Shown in pieces: positions 8,593 through 16,878 of a stretch of DNA of 64,000 nt (position 1 is its first letter; each line of letters begins with the position of its first letter). The notes beneath the pieces are model-generated. The model made no database searches. It saw only the letters and a list, made by a program, of their open reading frames with translations, and was not told where the DNA came from. The stretch covers positions 248,001 to 312,000 of the forward strand of contig NZ_FNZZ01000001.1 of the NCBI RefSeq assembly GCF_900109565.1, given 5' to 3'. The stretch comes from Sphingomonas palmae. GTDB lineage: Bacteria; Pseudomonadota; Alphaproteobacteria; Sphingomonadales; Sphingomonadaceae. The position numbers and the translations under genes are program-made.

Positions 8593-9396
8593 TCAGCTGT
8601 TGATCGTATTTTCGTCCGCAGCGATCGCTGAGGTTACATCGACAACCTCGGGCAGAGCGAGCAGCGCGGGCGTTACGGTAACCCGCCAGCTGTTCGTATG
8701 CGCGGTATACGCCGCGTGCTGCAGCACCATCGCATGAGGAATCAGGGCGGCTGTATCGATCGAGAAGTCGGGCGCGAAAAGCAGCACCGCGAGTATGTCG
8801 AATCGATGCTCGGGCAGGCGGCGGAGTGCGCTCAGCTGCGCCTGGCGTTTGCCAGTCGCGAGCCGACGTGCCTTGATCTCGTAGCGCAGCGTTGTGACCG
8901 GATCGCGAGCATCGAAGCCCGCAGTGCTGTTCGGCTCTAGTGTCCAGCCAAGCGCCCGCGCGAACAGGTGCTCGGCGTAGTCGCCGACCGGTCCGTTACC
9001 TGTTCGCGCCACGCCTCGCGCGCGCAACTCGCGCAAGATCGCGGCGTAGGTGGCGAGCAGGTTGGAGGTTGTAAGGCTCGCGATGGCGATCTGATCTGAC
9101 TGCGCCGCGATCGGCTTCAATGGCGGCTCCGCTTTAACGTCGCGGGTGCCGGGCGCCCTATCCGCAAACGCGGCATATGCTCGTAATGCGCTGCTGCAAT
9201 CCGCGACCTTGCTGTCGCTCATGCCGCTACGCTTCAATGCGACACGCAGCGTGTCGATCTCGTGCTCGTCGCGTGCGCAAGCATCAAGGTCGATGGTCAG
9301 TTCGCGCTCGACGCGTCGCAGGTTTGACAGGTAGCTGTCCACGCTACGCGCGCCCAAGCGTTGCGCGAGGAAGCGGCGAAAGGCTTCCTCGCGCAT
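8593..9396 (-). CDS. Orphan protein with putative PD-(D/E)XK nuclease fold
   Basis: A 267-residue protein I do not recognise by name. The N-terminal ~90 residues are helical, with LGARSVDSYLSNLRRVER resembling a small DNA-binding or SAM-like module. The C-terminal half contains GPVGDYAEHLFARALGW, then AGFDARDP, then RYEIKARRL. The order E...D...E-x-K fits the core of PD-(D/E)XK nucleases: helix Glu, strand Asp, then E-x-K on the next strand. A trailing basic helix and hydrophobic strands (RFDILAVLLFAP) fit the same fold. It starts 7 bases after the icd stop on the same strand, so it is likely read through from icd. No methylase, recombinase or toxin partner is adjacent. Confidence 0.62.
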   Translation of the reverse strand: MREEAFRRFLAQRLGARSVDSYLSNLRRVERELTIDLDACARDEHEIDTLRVALKRSGMSDSKVADCSSALRAYAAFADRAPGTRDVKAEPPLKPIAAQSDQIAIASLTTSNLLATYAAILRELRARGVARTGNGPVGDYAEHLFARALGWTLEPNSTAGFDARDPVTTLRYEIKARRLATGKRQAQLSALRRLPEHRFDILAVLLFAPDFSIDTAALIPHAMVLQHAAYTAHTNSWRVTVTPALLALPEVVDVTSAIAADENTINS

Positions 9397-9403
9397 CAGG
9401 CGG

Positions 9404-10624
9404 TCAGGCCCAGGTCGCCATCTTGTTCTCGAGGTTTTGACGCACGGCCTCGAAGAACTGCTCGGTCGTCATCCACTTCTGATCCGGACCGATCAGGATC
9501 GCGAGATCCTTGGTCATGTCGCCGTTCTCGACCGTTTCGATGCAGACCTGCTCCAGCGTCTGCGCGAAGCGGGTGACGTCGGGCGTGTTGTCGAACTGGC
9601 CGCGATACTTGAGGCCGCCGGTCCAGGCGAAGATCGACGCGATCGGGTTGGTCGAGGTCGCCTTGCCCTGCTGGTGCTGGCGATAGTGGCGCGTCACGGT
9701 GCCGTGCGCGGCCTCGGCCTCGATCGTCTTGCCGTCCGGCGTCATCAGCACCGAGGTCATCAGGCCGAGCGAACCGAAGCCCTGCGCGACCTGATCCGAT
9801 TGCACGTCGCCGTCGTAGTTCTTGCACGCCCACACGAACTCGCCGTTCCACTTCAGCGCTGAGGCGACCATGTCGTCGATCAGGCGGTGCTCATAGACGA
9901 TGCCCTTGGCGGCGAACTCGTCCTTGAACTCGGCCTCGAAGATCTCAGCGAAAAGGTCCTTGAAGCGACCGTCATAGGCCTTGAGGATGGTGTTCTTGGT
10001 CGACAGGTACAGCGGCCAGCCGCGGCCGAGCGAATAGTTCATGCTGGCGCGCGCGAAATCGCGGATCGACTGGTCAAGGTTGTACATCCCCATCGCGACG
10101 CCGCCTTCGGGGAAGTCGAACACCTCGCGCTCGATCACCTGACCGTCGGTGCCCTGCCACTTCATGGTCAGCTTGCCCGCACCCGGCACGACGAAGTCGG
10201 TGGCCTTATACTGGTCGCCGAACGCGTGACGGCCGACGACGATCGGGTGGGTCCAGCCCGGGATCAGGCGGGGGACGTTCTTGATCACGATCGGCTCGCG
10301 GAAGATCACGCCGCCCAGAATGTTGCGGATCGTGCCGTTGGGCGAGCGCCACATCTTCTTGAGCCCGAACTCCTCGACGCGCGCCTCGTCGGGGGTGATC
10401 GTCGCGCACTTTACCGCGACGCCGTACTTCTTGGTCGCCTCGGCGCTGTCGACCGTGACCTGGTCGTCGGTCGCATCGCGGTGCTCGATGCCAAGGTCGT
10501 AGTAATCGAGCTCAATGTCGAGATACGGCTTGATCAGGCGTTCGCGGATCCACTCCCAGATGATCCGCGTCATCTCGTCGCCGTCGATCTCCACGACGGG
10601 CGTCTTCACCTTGATCTTGGCCAT
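9404..10624 (-). CDS. icd: NADP-dependent isocitrate dehydrogenase
   Basis: A 406-residue TCA-cycle enzyme of the eukaryote-like NADP-IDH subfamily, converting isocitrate to 2-oxoglutarate with NADPH production. Conserved elements include [16 protein letters not shown] at the N-terminus, [14 protein letters not shown], the phosphate-binding [12 protein letters not shown], the YDGRFKD region, [11 protein letters not shown] and [21 protein letters not shown]. Length is standard. A ribosome-binding site GGAAGTGA precedes ATG. The only downstream partner on this strand is the nuclease-like gene 8593-9396. Confidence 0.98.
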   Translation of the reverse strand: MAKIKVKTPVVEIDGDEMTRIIWEWIRERLIKPYLDIELDYYDLGIEHRDATDDQVTVDSAEATKKYGVAVKCATITPDEARVEEFGLKKMWRSPNGTIRNILGGVIFREPIVIKNVPRLIPGWTHPIVVGRHAFGDQYKATDFVVPGAGKLTMKWQGTDGQVIEREVFDFPEGGVAMGMYNLDQSIRDFARASMNYSLGRGWPLYLSTKNTILKAYDGRFKDLFAEIFEAEFKDEFAAKGIVYEHRLIDDMVASALKWNGEFVWACKNYDGDVQSDQVAQGFGSLGLMTSVLMTPDGKTIEAEAAHGTVTRHYRQHQQGKATSTNPIASIFAWTGGLKYRGQFDNTPDVTRFAQTLEQVCIETVENGDMTKDLAILIGPDQKWMTTEQFFEAVRQNLENKMATWA

Positions 10625-10659
10625 GTTCTCACTTCCGAGTTGGGGAGGGGTTGGGGCAG

Positions 10660-10688
10660 CGCATAGAAAGGGCAGGGGCCGCGATCAA
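10660..10688 (-). promoter_or_regulatory. Putative icd promoter
   Basis: On the minus strand TTGATC (10688-10683) is followed by exactly 17 bases and then TATGCG (10665-10660), about 36 bases upstream of the icd start codon. Spacing and hexamers suit the housekeeping sigma factor of alphaproteobacteria. Identified by eye only. Confidence 0.5.
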
Positions 10689-10747
10689 GCGCAGCGCACC
10701 CGCGCGCCGCATAACGACACGAAAAGCGGCCGGAACGACGCGGCGCG

Positions 10748-10776
10748 TTGTCAGGGCGGTTCACCGACGATAGACC
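10748..10776 (+). promoter_or_regulatory. Putative psd-pssA promoter, near-leaderless
   Basis: TTGTCA (10748-10753), a 17-base spacer, then TAGACC (10771-10776). A start about 7 bases after the -10 falls at about 10783, immediately before the psd ATG at 10784. If correct, the mRNA has essentially no leader; no ribosome-binding site is visible before this ATG, which fits. Confidence 0.45.
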
Positions 10777-10783
10777 CGCGGCT

Positions 10784-11506
10784 ATGTCATCGCTGCAAAA
10801 GCCCCCGGTGGGCACGTCCACGGTCAAGTGGCGCTTTCCCGCCGTCCATCCCGAGGGGCAGAAATTCACCGCCATCGCGTTCGGCATCACGCTGCTCGCG
10901 ACGATCGTGACCAAGGTGCTGTTCTGGCCGATGCTCGGCGTCACCCTGTGGGTTGCCGCCTTTTTCCGCGACCCGGTGCGGACCACGCCGATCGGCGACG
11001 ATCTGGTCGTCTCGCCCGCCGACGGGCTGATCACGATGATCGAGCGCGTGCCGGTCCCGCGTGAGCTGGTCGGCGACCTGGGTGGCGAACCGATGGTGCG
11101 CGTGTCGGTGTTCATGTCGGTGTTCGACGTGCACATCAATCGGACGCCGATCGCGGGCACGATCCGGCAGGTCGTCTATATCTCGGGCAAGTTCCTGAAC
11201 GCCGATCTCGACAAGGCATCGGAAGAGAACGAACGCCAGCATTTCGTTGTCGAGGGGCATGACGGTCGCCGCATCGGCTTCACGCAGATCGCGGGTCTGG
11301 TCGCGCGCCGCATCGTCGGCTTCGTCAAGGTCGGCGACATCGTCGCGGTCGGGCAGCGCGTCGGGCTGATCCGGTTCGGCAGCCGCGTCGACGTGTTCTT
11401 GCCCGAGGGTTGCGTGCCGCAGGTGGCACTCGGCCAGCGCGCGATCGCGGGTGAAACCGTGCTCGGCCGCTTCGACGGCGCACCCGTTCGCGGGATCGCG
11501 CAGTAA
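10784..11506 (+). CDS. psd: Phosphatidylserine decarboxylase proenzyme (short type)
   Basis: A 240-residue membrane enzyme that decarboxylates phosphatidylserine to phosphatidylethanolamine. Self-cleavage creates the pyruvoyl cofactor: G199-S200 in the RFGSR sequence is the processing site, with the short-type context in place of LGST. Other family marks are [33 protein letters not shown] and the [13 protein letters not shown] stretch. Two membrane helices lie at about residues 25-50. The size matches the ~230-residue rhizobial type. It is followed after 2 bases by pssA, so substrate synthesis and decarboxylation are co-expressed. A TTG at 10748 extends the frame but overlaps the putative promoter. 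Confidence 0.95.
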   Translation: MSSLQKPPVGTSTVKWRFPAVHPEGQKFTAIAFGITLLATIVTKVLFWPMLGVTLWVAAFFRDPVRTTPIGDDLVVSPADGLITMIERVPVPRELVGDLGGEPMVRVSVFMSVFDVHINRTPIAGTIRQVVYISGKFLNADLDKASEENERQHFVVEGHDGRRIGFTQIAGLVARRIVGFVKVGDIVAVGQRVGLIRFGSRVDVFLPEGCVPQVALGQRAIAGETVLGRFDGAPVRGIAQ

Positions 11507-11508
11507 TA

Positions 11509-12306
11509 ATGCGCACCGCTCGTCCGCTTCGTCCTCCGCGTGGGCTGCCGCTCCGCGCGGTGGCGCCGAATGCCGTCACCGCGCTCGCGCTCTGTTCGGG
11601 ATTGTCGGGCATCCGCTTCGCCATTCAGCAGAACTGGGCGATGGCGGTGGTAATGGTGCTGCTCGCCGGTGTGCTCGATGGTTTGGACGGCCGGGTCGCC
11701 CGGATGCTGCGCGGGGAAAGCCGTTTCGGCGCGGAGCTCGATTCGCTCAGCGATGCGATTTCGTTCGGCGTGTCGCCCGCGCTGATCCTGTATCTGTGGT
11801 CGCTCTCGACGCTGCCGCGCTTTGGCTGGACGGCGTCACTCATGCTGGCGGTATTCTGCGCGCTGCGTCTCGCGCGCTTCAACGCCGCGATCGACGCCGA
11901 CGACCAGCCGCACAAGTCGGCGGGTTTCCTGACCGGTGCGCCGGCGCCCGCCGGTGCGGGTCTGTCGCTGCTGCCCATGTTCCTGTGGTTCGCGACGGGA
12001 GAGCCGATTTTCCGCTCGCCCTATCTTGTTGCACCCTGGACCGTGTTCGTCGCGATCCTGATGGTTTCCAGCGTGGCGACCTTCTCCTGGTCATCGCTGC
12101 GGCTGCGCCGCAACGTACGCTTCGAAGCGATTGCCCTCGTCGTCGTCGTCGGGGCCGCAGCCATCTCCGCACCGTGGGAGACGATCTCGACCCTGTGCGT
12201 CGCCTATCTGCTCGCGCTACCGTTCAGCATCGCGAGCTACGCGCGGGTCAAGCGGCTTCGCGGAACCGCGGCTGCGGTCGAACCGACGACGCCGACCAGC
12301 GCCTGA
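11509..12306 (+). CDS. pssA: CDP-diacylglycerol--serine O-phosphatidyltransferase
   Basis: A 265-residue integral membrane protein with about eight hydrophobic segments. The CDP-alcohol phosphotransferase motif is complete: D60-G61-x2-A64-R65-x8-G74-x3-D78-x3-D82. It makes phosphatidylserine from CDP-diacylglycerol and serine, the substrate of the psd product encoded just upstream. The next product in lipid flow, CDP-diacylglycerol, comes from cdsA at 16.9 kb. Its last 59 bases overlap, antisense, the small gene 12248-12481. Confidence 0.95.
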
Positions 12307-12481
12307 CCGCGATGCGGTTTTCGGCGCGGACAAGCGTCGCGAGCGGCTCGAACCGTTGCTCCGGTCGGCCGGACAACGCATCCATGATGCGCCCGGCGTT
12401 CGGCACGAGCGTCGACCCGAGAGCGTAAAGAGCGCCCGCCGTGGCGCCTCCGAACACCAGAACATCAAGCACGATCAGCAT
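12248..12481 (-). CDS. Small single-pass membrane protein, unknown
   Basis: A 77-residue protein with one N-terminal hydrophobic helix (about residues 2-24, [20 protein letters not shown]), then a short loop and a basic, Pro/Arg-rich C-terminal half. AAGGAAG sits about 5 bases upstream of ATG, a good ribosome-binding site. The codons have a GC-rich third position like real genes here. It does not match a family I know. Its upstream region holds a leftward promoter overlapped by two GTTC-N7-GTTC boxes, suggesting SOS control. A small membrane protein under LexA control would recall the Caulobacter division inhibitors SidA and DidA by analogy only. The 3' end overlaps pssA antisense by 59 bases. 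Confidence 0.6.
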
Positions 12482-12599
12482 GTTCGCTTCCTTAGCCTAT
12501 GCGAACCCAACGTCCGCCAACATCCCTCAACAAACTTCGGTTCCCGCCACTAAGACCATTTCGGACGAAAAAAGAGCGACTTAGCGTCCAAACGGGTAA

Positions 12600-12637
12600 G
12601 TTCGTGTTCTGTTCTCCCGTATGTTCCACTTACGTTC
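12600..12637. promoter_or_regulatory. Two GTTC-N7-GTTC boxes (LexA-like operators)
   Basis: GTTC words start at 12600, 12611, 12623 and 12634. The first pair and the last pair are each separated by exactly 7 bases, giving two GTTC-N7-GTTC elements with an 8-base gap between them. GTTC-N7-GTTC is the established LexA (SOS) box of alphaproteobacteria. The right-hand box overlaps the spacer and -10 of the leftward promoter at 12618-12646. Confidence 0.6.
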
Positions 12638-12646
12638 TCTCGTCAA
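12618..12646 (-). promoter_or_regulatory. Putative leftward promoter of the small membrane gene
   Basis: On the minus strand TTGACG (12646-12641), a 17-base spacer, then CATACG (12623-12618). The spacer and -10 coincide with GAAC words of the LexA-like boxes, an arrangement that would let a bound repressor block RNA polymerase. The expected start near 12611 gives a leader of about 130 bases before the ATG at 12481. Confidence 0.45.
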
Positions 12647-12660
12647 GCAGCAATCACGGC

Positions 12661-12689
12661 TTGTCAGATCGGGCAATCGACGCTAAGCG
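12661..12689 (+). promoter_or_regulatory. Putative rpsB promoter
   Basis: TTGTCA (12661-12666), a 17-base spacer, then TAAGCG (12684-12689). The -35 lies only 14 bases from the -35 of the leftward promoter, giving a back-to-back pair. The predicted leader before rpsB is about 100 bases. Confidence 0.4.
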
Positions 12690-12708
12690 CCGCCCCTCAA
12701 ACCCACAT

Positions 12709-12766
12709 GGGAAGCATCAACAACCGGTGCGCCGGGCTTCCAGCCTGCACGCGTCACTCGCTTCCC
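12709..12766 (+). promoter_or_regulatory. rpsB leader, long-range stem
   Basis: GGGAAGC at 12709-12715 is perfectly complementary to GCTTCCC at 12760-12766, enclosing 44 bases that can fold further (GTGC 12727-12730 with GCAC 12747-12750). It lies within the rpsB leader, ending 27 bases before the start codon. rpsB is autogenously controlled by S2 in several proteobacteria through leader structures. Whether this fold does so is inference. Confidence 0.35.
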
Positions 12767-12793
12767 AGCGGCTTAACCGGAAGGAATAACGTT

Positions 12794-13615
12794 ATGGCGG
12801 CACCTGTCGTCAGCATGCAGCAGCTCATCGAAACCGGCGCGCACTTCGGCCACCAGACGCATCGCTGGAACCCGAAGATGAAGCCCTACATCTTCGGCGA
12901 CCGCAACGGCGTCCACATCATCGATCTTTCGCAGACCGTGCCGCTGTTCGCGCGCGCGCTCGAATTCGTGTCGTCGACCGTTGCGGCGGGTGGCAAGGTC
13001 CTGTTCGTCGGCACCAAGCGCCAGGCGCAGGAGCCGATCGCAGAGGCGGCGCGTCGTGCAGGCCAGCACTTCGTCAATCACCGCTGGCTGGGCGGCATGC
13101 TCACCAACTGGAAGACGATCTCCAACTCGATCAAGCGTTTGAAGGCGCTCGAGGAGCAGCTGTCGGGCGACACGCACGGCCTGACCAAGAAGGAAGTGCT
13201 GCAGCTGACGCGCGAGCGCGACAAGCTCGAGATGAGCCTGGGCGGCATCCGCGACATGGGCGGCGTGCCCGACGTCATGTTCGTGATCGACGCCAACAAG
13301 GAAGAGCTGGCGATCAAGGAAGCCAACACGCTGGGTATTCCGGTCGTCGGCATCCTCGATTCGAACGTCTCGCCTGACGGCATCGCGTTCCCGGTTCCGG
13401 CGAACGACGACGCGGCGCGCGCGATCCGTCTGTACTGCGAGGCGATCGCGATCGCGGCGACGCGCGGCAACCAGCAGCAGCAGGCGCGCAGCGGCGCTGA
13501 CCTGGGCGCGATGATCGAGCCTCCGGCCGAGGAAGCGATCCAGGCTGCCGAGGCGCCGATCGATACCGACGTGAACGCCGAGGGCAATGTCATGGCGGCC
13601 AACGCGCAGGCGTAA
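12794..13615 (+). CDS. rpsB: 30S ribosomal protein S2
   Basis: A 273-residue S2. Family marks are [22 protein letters not shown] at the start (shown here only as landmark), [23 protein letters not shown] and VFVID-type [11 protein letters not shown] toward the middle, then [11 protein letters not shown]. The C-terminal ~30 residues are an acidic, Ala-rich tail longer than in E. coli S2. The ATG at 12794 has GGAAGGA about 8 bases upstream, which outweighs the in-frame ATG at 12707. S2 is needed for S1 docking on the 30S subunit. The neighbour tsf is the usual partner, here separated by a strong terminator hairpin. Confidence 0.98.
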   Translation: MAAPVVSMQQLIETGAHFGHQTHRWNPKMKPYIFGDRNGVHIIDLSQTVPLFARALEFVSSTVAAGGKVLFVGTKRQAQEPIAEAARRAGQHFVNHRWLGGMLTNWKTISNSIKRLKALEEQLSGDTHGLTKKEVLQLTRERDKLEMSLGGIRDMGGVPDVMFVIDANKEELAIKEANTLGIPVVGILDSNVSPDGIAFPVPANDDAARAIRLYCEAIAIAATRGNQQQQARSGADLGAMIEPPAEEAIQAAEAPIDTDVNAEGNVMAANAQA

Positions 13616-13656
13616 TCGTCGACGCGGCACCGCCTTCGCGGTGACGTGCAATTGTC

Positions 13657-13690
13657 ATGGAGGCTGCCTACATGGCGGCCTCCATTTGTT
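13657..13690 (+). terminator. Intrinsic terminator/attenuator between rpsB and tsf
   Basis: A 12-base stem (13657-13668 with 13674-13685, one G-T wobble) closes a 5-base TACAT loop and is followed by TTGTTT. A smaller hairpin CACCGC-CTTC-GCGGTG lies just before it at 13628-13643. This should separate or attenuate rpsB and tsf transcription. Confidence 0.8.
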
Positions 13691-13761
13691 TCATCGCTCG
13701 ACTGCCCGCTGCACCGCGCCGGGCGCCTGGGCGATCTAATCACATTCGAGGGACCAGAACG

Positions 13762-14697
13762 ATGGCCGACATCACCGCTTCGATGGTGAAGGACCTGCGC
13801 GAGAAGAGCGGCGCGGGCATGATGGACTGCAAGAAGGCGCTGAACGAGACCGCCGGCGACATGGACGCCGCGCTCGACTGGCTGCGCACTAAGGGCCTCG
13901 CGGCCGCGCAGAAGAAGTCGAGCCGCACCGCGGCCGAGGGTCTGGTCGGCGTCGCCGTTTCGGGCACCAAGGGCGCGGCGGTCGAGGTTAATTCGGAGAC
14001 CGACTTCGTTGCGAAGAACGACCAGTTCCAGGCGTTCGTGCGCGAAGTGACGCAGATCGCGCTCAACACCGGTGACGACGTCGAGGCGATCAAGGCCGCG
14101 TCGATGCCGTCGGGCACGACTGTTGCCGAGGCGCTGACCAACAACGTCGCCACGATCGGCGAGCACCAGTCGATCCGCCGCGCGCGTCGCCTCGAAGTCT
14201 CGCAGGGCGCGGTCGTCGCCTACGTCCACAACCAGCAGTCGCCGGGTCTGGGCAAGATCGGCGTGCTGGTCGCGCTCGAGAGCACGGCTAATCAGGAAGC
14301 GCTGCAGTCGCTCGGCAAGAGCCTCGCGATGCACATCGCCGCAGCCTTCCCGAAGGCGCTGAACGAGGGCGACCTCGACGAGGCCGAGATCGAGCGCGAG
14401 CGCGCGATCGCGACCGAGAAGGCCGGCGAGAGCGGCAAGCCCGCCGACATCATTGCCAAGATGGTCGAGGGCTCGATCGCCAAGTACCGCAAGGAGCACG
14501 CGCTGGTCAGCCAGCTGTTCGTGATGGACGGCAAGACCAAGATCAGCGACGTCGTCGCCAAGGCGGGCAAGGATGCCGGCGCCGAGATCAAGCTGGTCGA
14601 CTACGTCCGCTTCCAGCTGGGCGAGGGCATCGAGAAGGAACAGTCCGACTTCGCCGCCGAGGTCGCTGCTGCATCGGGCGTGCCGCAGAACGCCTGA
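13762..14697 (+). CDS. tsf: Elongation factor Ts
   Basis: A 311-residue EF-Ts, the nucleotide exchange factor that releases GDP from EF-Tu. The N-terminal UBA-like module is clear ([18 protein letters not shown]) followed by the core with [15 protein letters not shown], the TDFV element that contacts EF-Tu, and SQLFVMD in the second core repeat. GAGGGA precedes ATG by 9 bases. The open frame extends upstream to 13657 through the terminator hairpin, which is not coding. tsf is flanked on both sides by strong hairpin terminators. Confidence 0.98.
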   Translation: MADITASMVKDLREKSGAGMMDCKKALNETAGDMDAALDWLRTKGLAAAQKKSSRTAAEGLVGVAVSGTKGAAVEVNSETDFVAKNDQFQAFVREVTQIALNTGDDVEAIKAASMPSGTTVAEALTNNVATIGEHQSIRRARRLEVSQGAVVAYVHNQQSPGLGKIGVLVALESTANQEALQSLGKSLAMHIAAAFPKALNEGDLDEAEIERERAIATEKAGESGKPADIIAKMVEGSIAKYRKEHALVSQLFVMDGKTKISDVVAKAGKDAGAEIKLVDYVRFQLGEGIEKEQSDFAAEVAAASGVPQNA

Positions 14698-14720
14698 CAC
14701 GCTGATTGTGTCGCGATAAG

Positions 14721-14753
14721 CCGCCGCTCCGGTACCTGCCGGGGCGGCGGTTT
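14721..14753 (+). terminator. Intrinsic terminator after tsf
   Basis: A 12-base GC-rich stem (14721-14732 with 14739-14750, one G-T wobble), a TACCTG loop and a short TTT tail, 23 bases after the tsf stop. It marks the boundary between tsf and the pyrH-frr-uppS run. Confidence 0.75.
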
Positions 14754-14828
14754 GCGTATGGGGCGGGTTGCTCCACCCTGACCTGACCTCTAAGGTCCGC
14801 CAGCCTTTCCCCAAGCCATTCGGAATCG

Positions 14829-15557
14829 ATGACCAAACCGCGCTACAACCGTATCCTGCTGAAATTGTCGGGCGAAGTATTGATGGGTGAGGGCGGTCTG
14901 GCGATCGATCCCACCGTCACCGCGCGCGTCGCCGAAGAGATCGCCGATGTGAAGGCGCAGGGGTTCGAGCTGTGCGTCGTCGTCGGCGGTGGCAATATCT
15001 TTCGCGGCATCTCCGGCGCCGCGCGCGGCATGGAACGCGCGACCGGCGACTATATGGGCATGCTCGCAACCGTGATGAACGCGCTGGCGGTGCAGAACGC
15101 GCTGGAGCAGATCGGCGTCGACACGCGCGTGCAATCCGCCATCCCGATGCAGTCGGTGTGTGAGCCGTTCGTCCGCCGCCGCGCGATGCGGCACCTGGAA
15201 AAGGGGCGCGTGGTGATTTTCGCCGCGGGTGTCGGGTCGCCGTTCTTCACCACCGACAGCGGTGCTGCGCTGCGCGCGGCCGAGATGAACTGCGACGCGC
15301 TGTTCAAGGGCACCAGCGTCGACGGCGTTTACGATGCCGACCCGAAGAAGGTCGCGACCGCCAGGCGCTACGATACGATCGGCTACGACGAGGTATTGTC
15401 GAAGAACCTGCGCGTCATGGACGCGAGTGCCGTCGCGCTCTGCCGCGACTCCAACATTCCGATCGTCGTGTTCAACATCCGCGAGCACGGCAATTTCGCC
15501 GCCGTGCTGCACGGTGAGGGCGTGTCGACGATCGTTCAATCCAGTCCGGAGAAGTAA
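14829..15557 (+). CDS. pyrH: UMP kinase
   Basis: A 242-residue bacterial-type UMP kinase of the amino-acid kinase fold, phosphorylating UMP to UDP in pyrimidine synthesis. Visible motifs are [24 protein letters not shown], the [14 protein letters not shown] helix, [17 protein letters not shown] (nucleotide loop) and [14 protein letters not shown]. The length is normal. It is followed after 3 bases by frr, the common bacterial order pyrH-frr-uppS-cdsA. Confidence 0.98.
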   Translation: MTKPRYNRILLKLSGEVLMGEGGLAIDPTVTARVAEEIADVKAQGFELCVVVGGGNIFRGISGAARGMERATGDYMGMLATVMNALAVQNALEQIGVDTRVQSAIPMQSVCEPFVRRRAMRHLEKGRVVIFAAGVGSPFFTTDSGAALRAAEMNCDALFKGTSVDGVYDADPKKVATARRYDTIGYDEVLSKNLRVMDASAVALCRDSNIPIVVFNIREHGNFAAVLHGEGVSTIVQSSPEK

Positions 15558-15560
15558 GCC

Positions 15561-16118
15561 ATGCCCGCGTATGACAAGGCCGATATCGAGCGTCGCATGA
15601 ACGGCGCGGTTGAATCGCTCAAGGGTGACCTCGCCGGGCTGCGCACCGGTCGCGCGTCGACCTCGCTGCTCGATCCGGTGACGGTCGAGGTGTACGGTGC
15701 CAAGATGCCGCTCAACCAGGTCGCGACCGTGTCGGTGCCCGAGCCGCGCATGATCTCGGTGCAGGTGTGGGACAAGTCGAACGTCGGACCCGTGGAGAAG
15801 GCGATCCGCTCCGCCGGTCTCGGTCTCAACCCGATCAATGATGGCCAGAACCTGCGCCTGCCGATCCCCGACCTGACCGAGGAACGCCGCAAGGAGCTTG
15901 CGAAGCTCGCCGGGCAATATTCTGAGAAGGCCAAGGTCGCGGTCCGCAACGTGCGCCGCGATGGCATGGACGCGCTCAAGACCGACGAGAAGAAGGGCGT
16001 GTTCTCCGAGGACGAGCGCAAGCGGCTGGAGGGTGAGGTGCAGAAGCTGACCGACGCCACCACCGCCGACATCGACAGCGTCTCGGCCGCGAAGGAAAAG
16101 GAAATTCTCGGCAAGTGA
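15561..16118 (+). CDS. frr: Ribosome recycling factor
   Basis: A 185-residue RRF that, with EF-G, splits post-termination ribosomes. Conserved stretches are [20 protein letters not shown] at the N-terminus, the hinge region [35 protein letters not shown] and the C-terminal RNVRRDGMD helix. Length is exactly that of the family. The start follows the pyrH stop after 3 bases with GGAGAAG as ribosome-binding site. Confidence 0.98.
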   Translation: MPAYDKADIERRMNGAVESLKGDLAGLRTGRASTSLLDPVTVEVYGAKMPLNQVATVSVPEPRMISVQVWDKSNVGPVEKAIRSAGLGLNPINDGQNLRLPIPDLTEERRKELAKLAGQYSEKAKVAVRNVRRDGMDALKTDEKKGVFSEDERKRLEGEVQKLTDATTADIDSVSAAKEKEILGK

Positions 16119-16140
16119 GCCTGCATCGGCATAGGGGGGA

Positions 16141-16878
16141 ATGCTGATGGCGACCGCAGCGCGGCCACAGACCGCGGGCGGTGCCGTGCCGCGCCACGTG
16201 GCGATCATCATGGACGGCAACGGCCGCTGGGCGAAGAAGCGGCTGCTGCCGCGCGCCGCCGGGCACAAGGCCGGAGTGGAGGCGGTGCGCCGCGTCACGC
16301 GTGCGGCGCGCGCGATGGGGATCGAGGCGCTGACGCTCTACGCCTTCTCGTCGGAGAATTGGCGACGGCCGGCGGAGGAAGTGAGCGACTTGATGGGTCT
16401 GCTCAAGTTCTTCATCCGCAATGATCTTGCCGAACTGATCCGCGAGAACGTGCGGCTGCGCGTGCTGGGCGACTACGCGCGCTTCTCGGCCGATGTCGTC
16501 GCGCTGATCGACGATGCACTTGCGCGGACGGCGGGCAACACCGGGCCGATCCTCGCGATCGCGCTCAACTACGGCGCGCAGGCCGAACTGGTACGTGCCG
16601 CACAGACTTTGGCGGCGCAGGCGCAGGCCGGTGAGCTTGATCCCGCCGCGATCGATGTCGGGTCGATCGAGCGCGAGCTGGAGACGCGCGAGCTGCCGCC
16701 GCTCGATCTGATGATCCGCACCTCGGGCGAGCATCGCCTGTCTAACTTCCTGTTGTGGCAGGCGGCTTACGCCGAACTGCTGTTCGTCGATACATTATGG
16801 CCCGACTTCGGCGCCGATGATCTCGCCGCCGCCATCGAAGCGTTTGGGCAGCGGCAGCGCCGCTACGGTGGTTTGTGA
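16141..16878 (+). CDS. uppS: Undecaprenyl diphosphate synthase
   Basis: A 245-residue cis-prenyltransferase making the C55 lipid carrier for peptidoglycan and other envelope glycans. The substrate-binding signature HVAIIMDGNGRWA carries the catalytic Asp (D25), followed by GHKAGVEAV, LYAFSSENWRRP and the C-terminal LMIRTSGEHRLSNFLLWQ and DTLWPDF motifs. A second ATG six bases downstream is equally possible. Its stop overlaps the cdsA GTG start (GTGA). Confidence 0.97.
   Translation: MLMATAARPQTAGGAVPRHVAIIMDGNGRWAKKRLLPRAAGHKAGVEAVRRVTRAARAMGIEALTLYAFSSENWRRPAEEVSDLMGLLKFFIRNDLAELIRENVRLRVLGDYARFSADVVALIDDALARTAGNTGPILAIALNYGAQAELVRAAQTLAAQAQAGELDPAAIDVGSIERELETRELPPLDLMIRTSGEHRLSNFLLWQAAYAELLFVDTLWPDFGADDLAAAIEAFGQRQRRYGGL

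Larger units (their letters stand above)
12482..12793. other. Divergent intergenic control region before rpsB
   Basis: The only stretch of more than 300 bases without a gene. From left to right it holds the leader of the small membrane gene, an inverted 9-base repeat (CTTAGCGTC at 12580-12588 and GACGCTAAG at 12679-12687), four GTTC words, a leftward promoter, a rightward promoter and the rpsB leader with a long-range hairpin. GC content is lower than in the flanking genes. The frame of rpsB is open back to an ATG at 12707, but no support exists for starting there. Confidence 0.7.

Noticed and set aside
12707..12793. In-frame N-terminal extension of rpsB
   Set aside because: The ATG at 12794 has a strong ribosome-binding site and gives the standard S2 N-terminus; the extension overlaps the leader stem.
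13078..16298. Two minus-strand frames of 578 and 502 codons
   Set aside because: They lie opposite rpsB, tsf, pyrH, frr and uppS, cross terminators, and have Arg/His-rich shadow composition.
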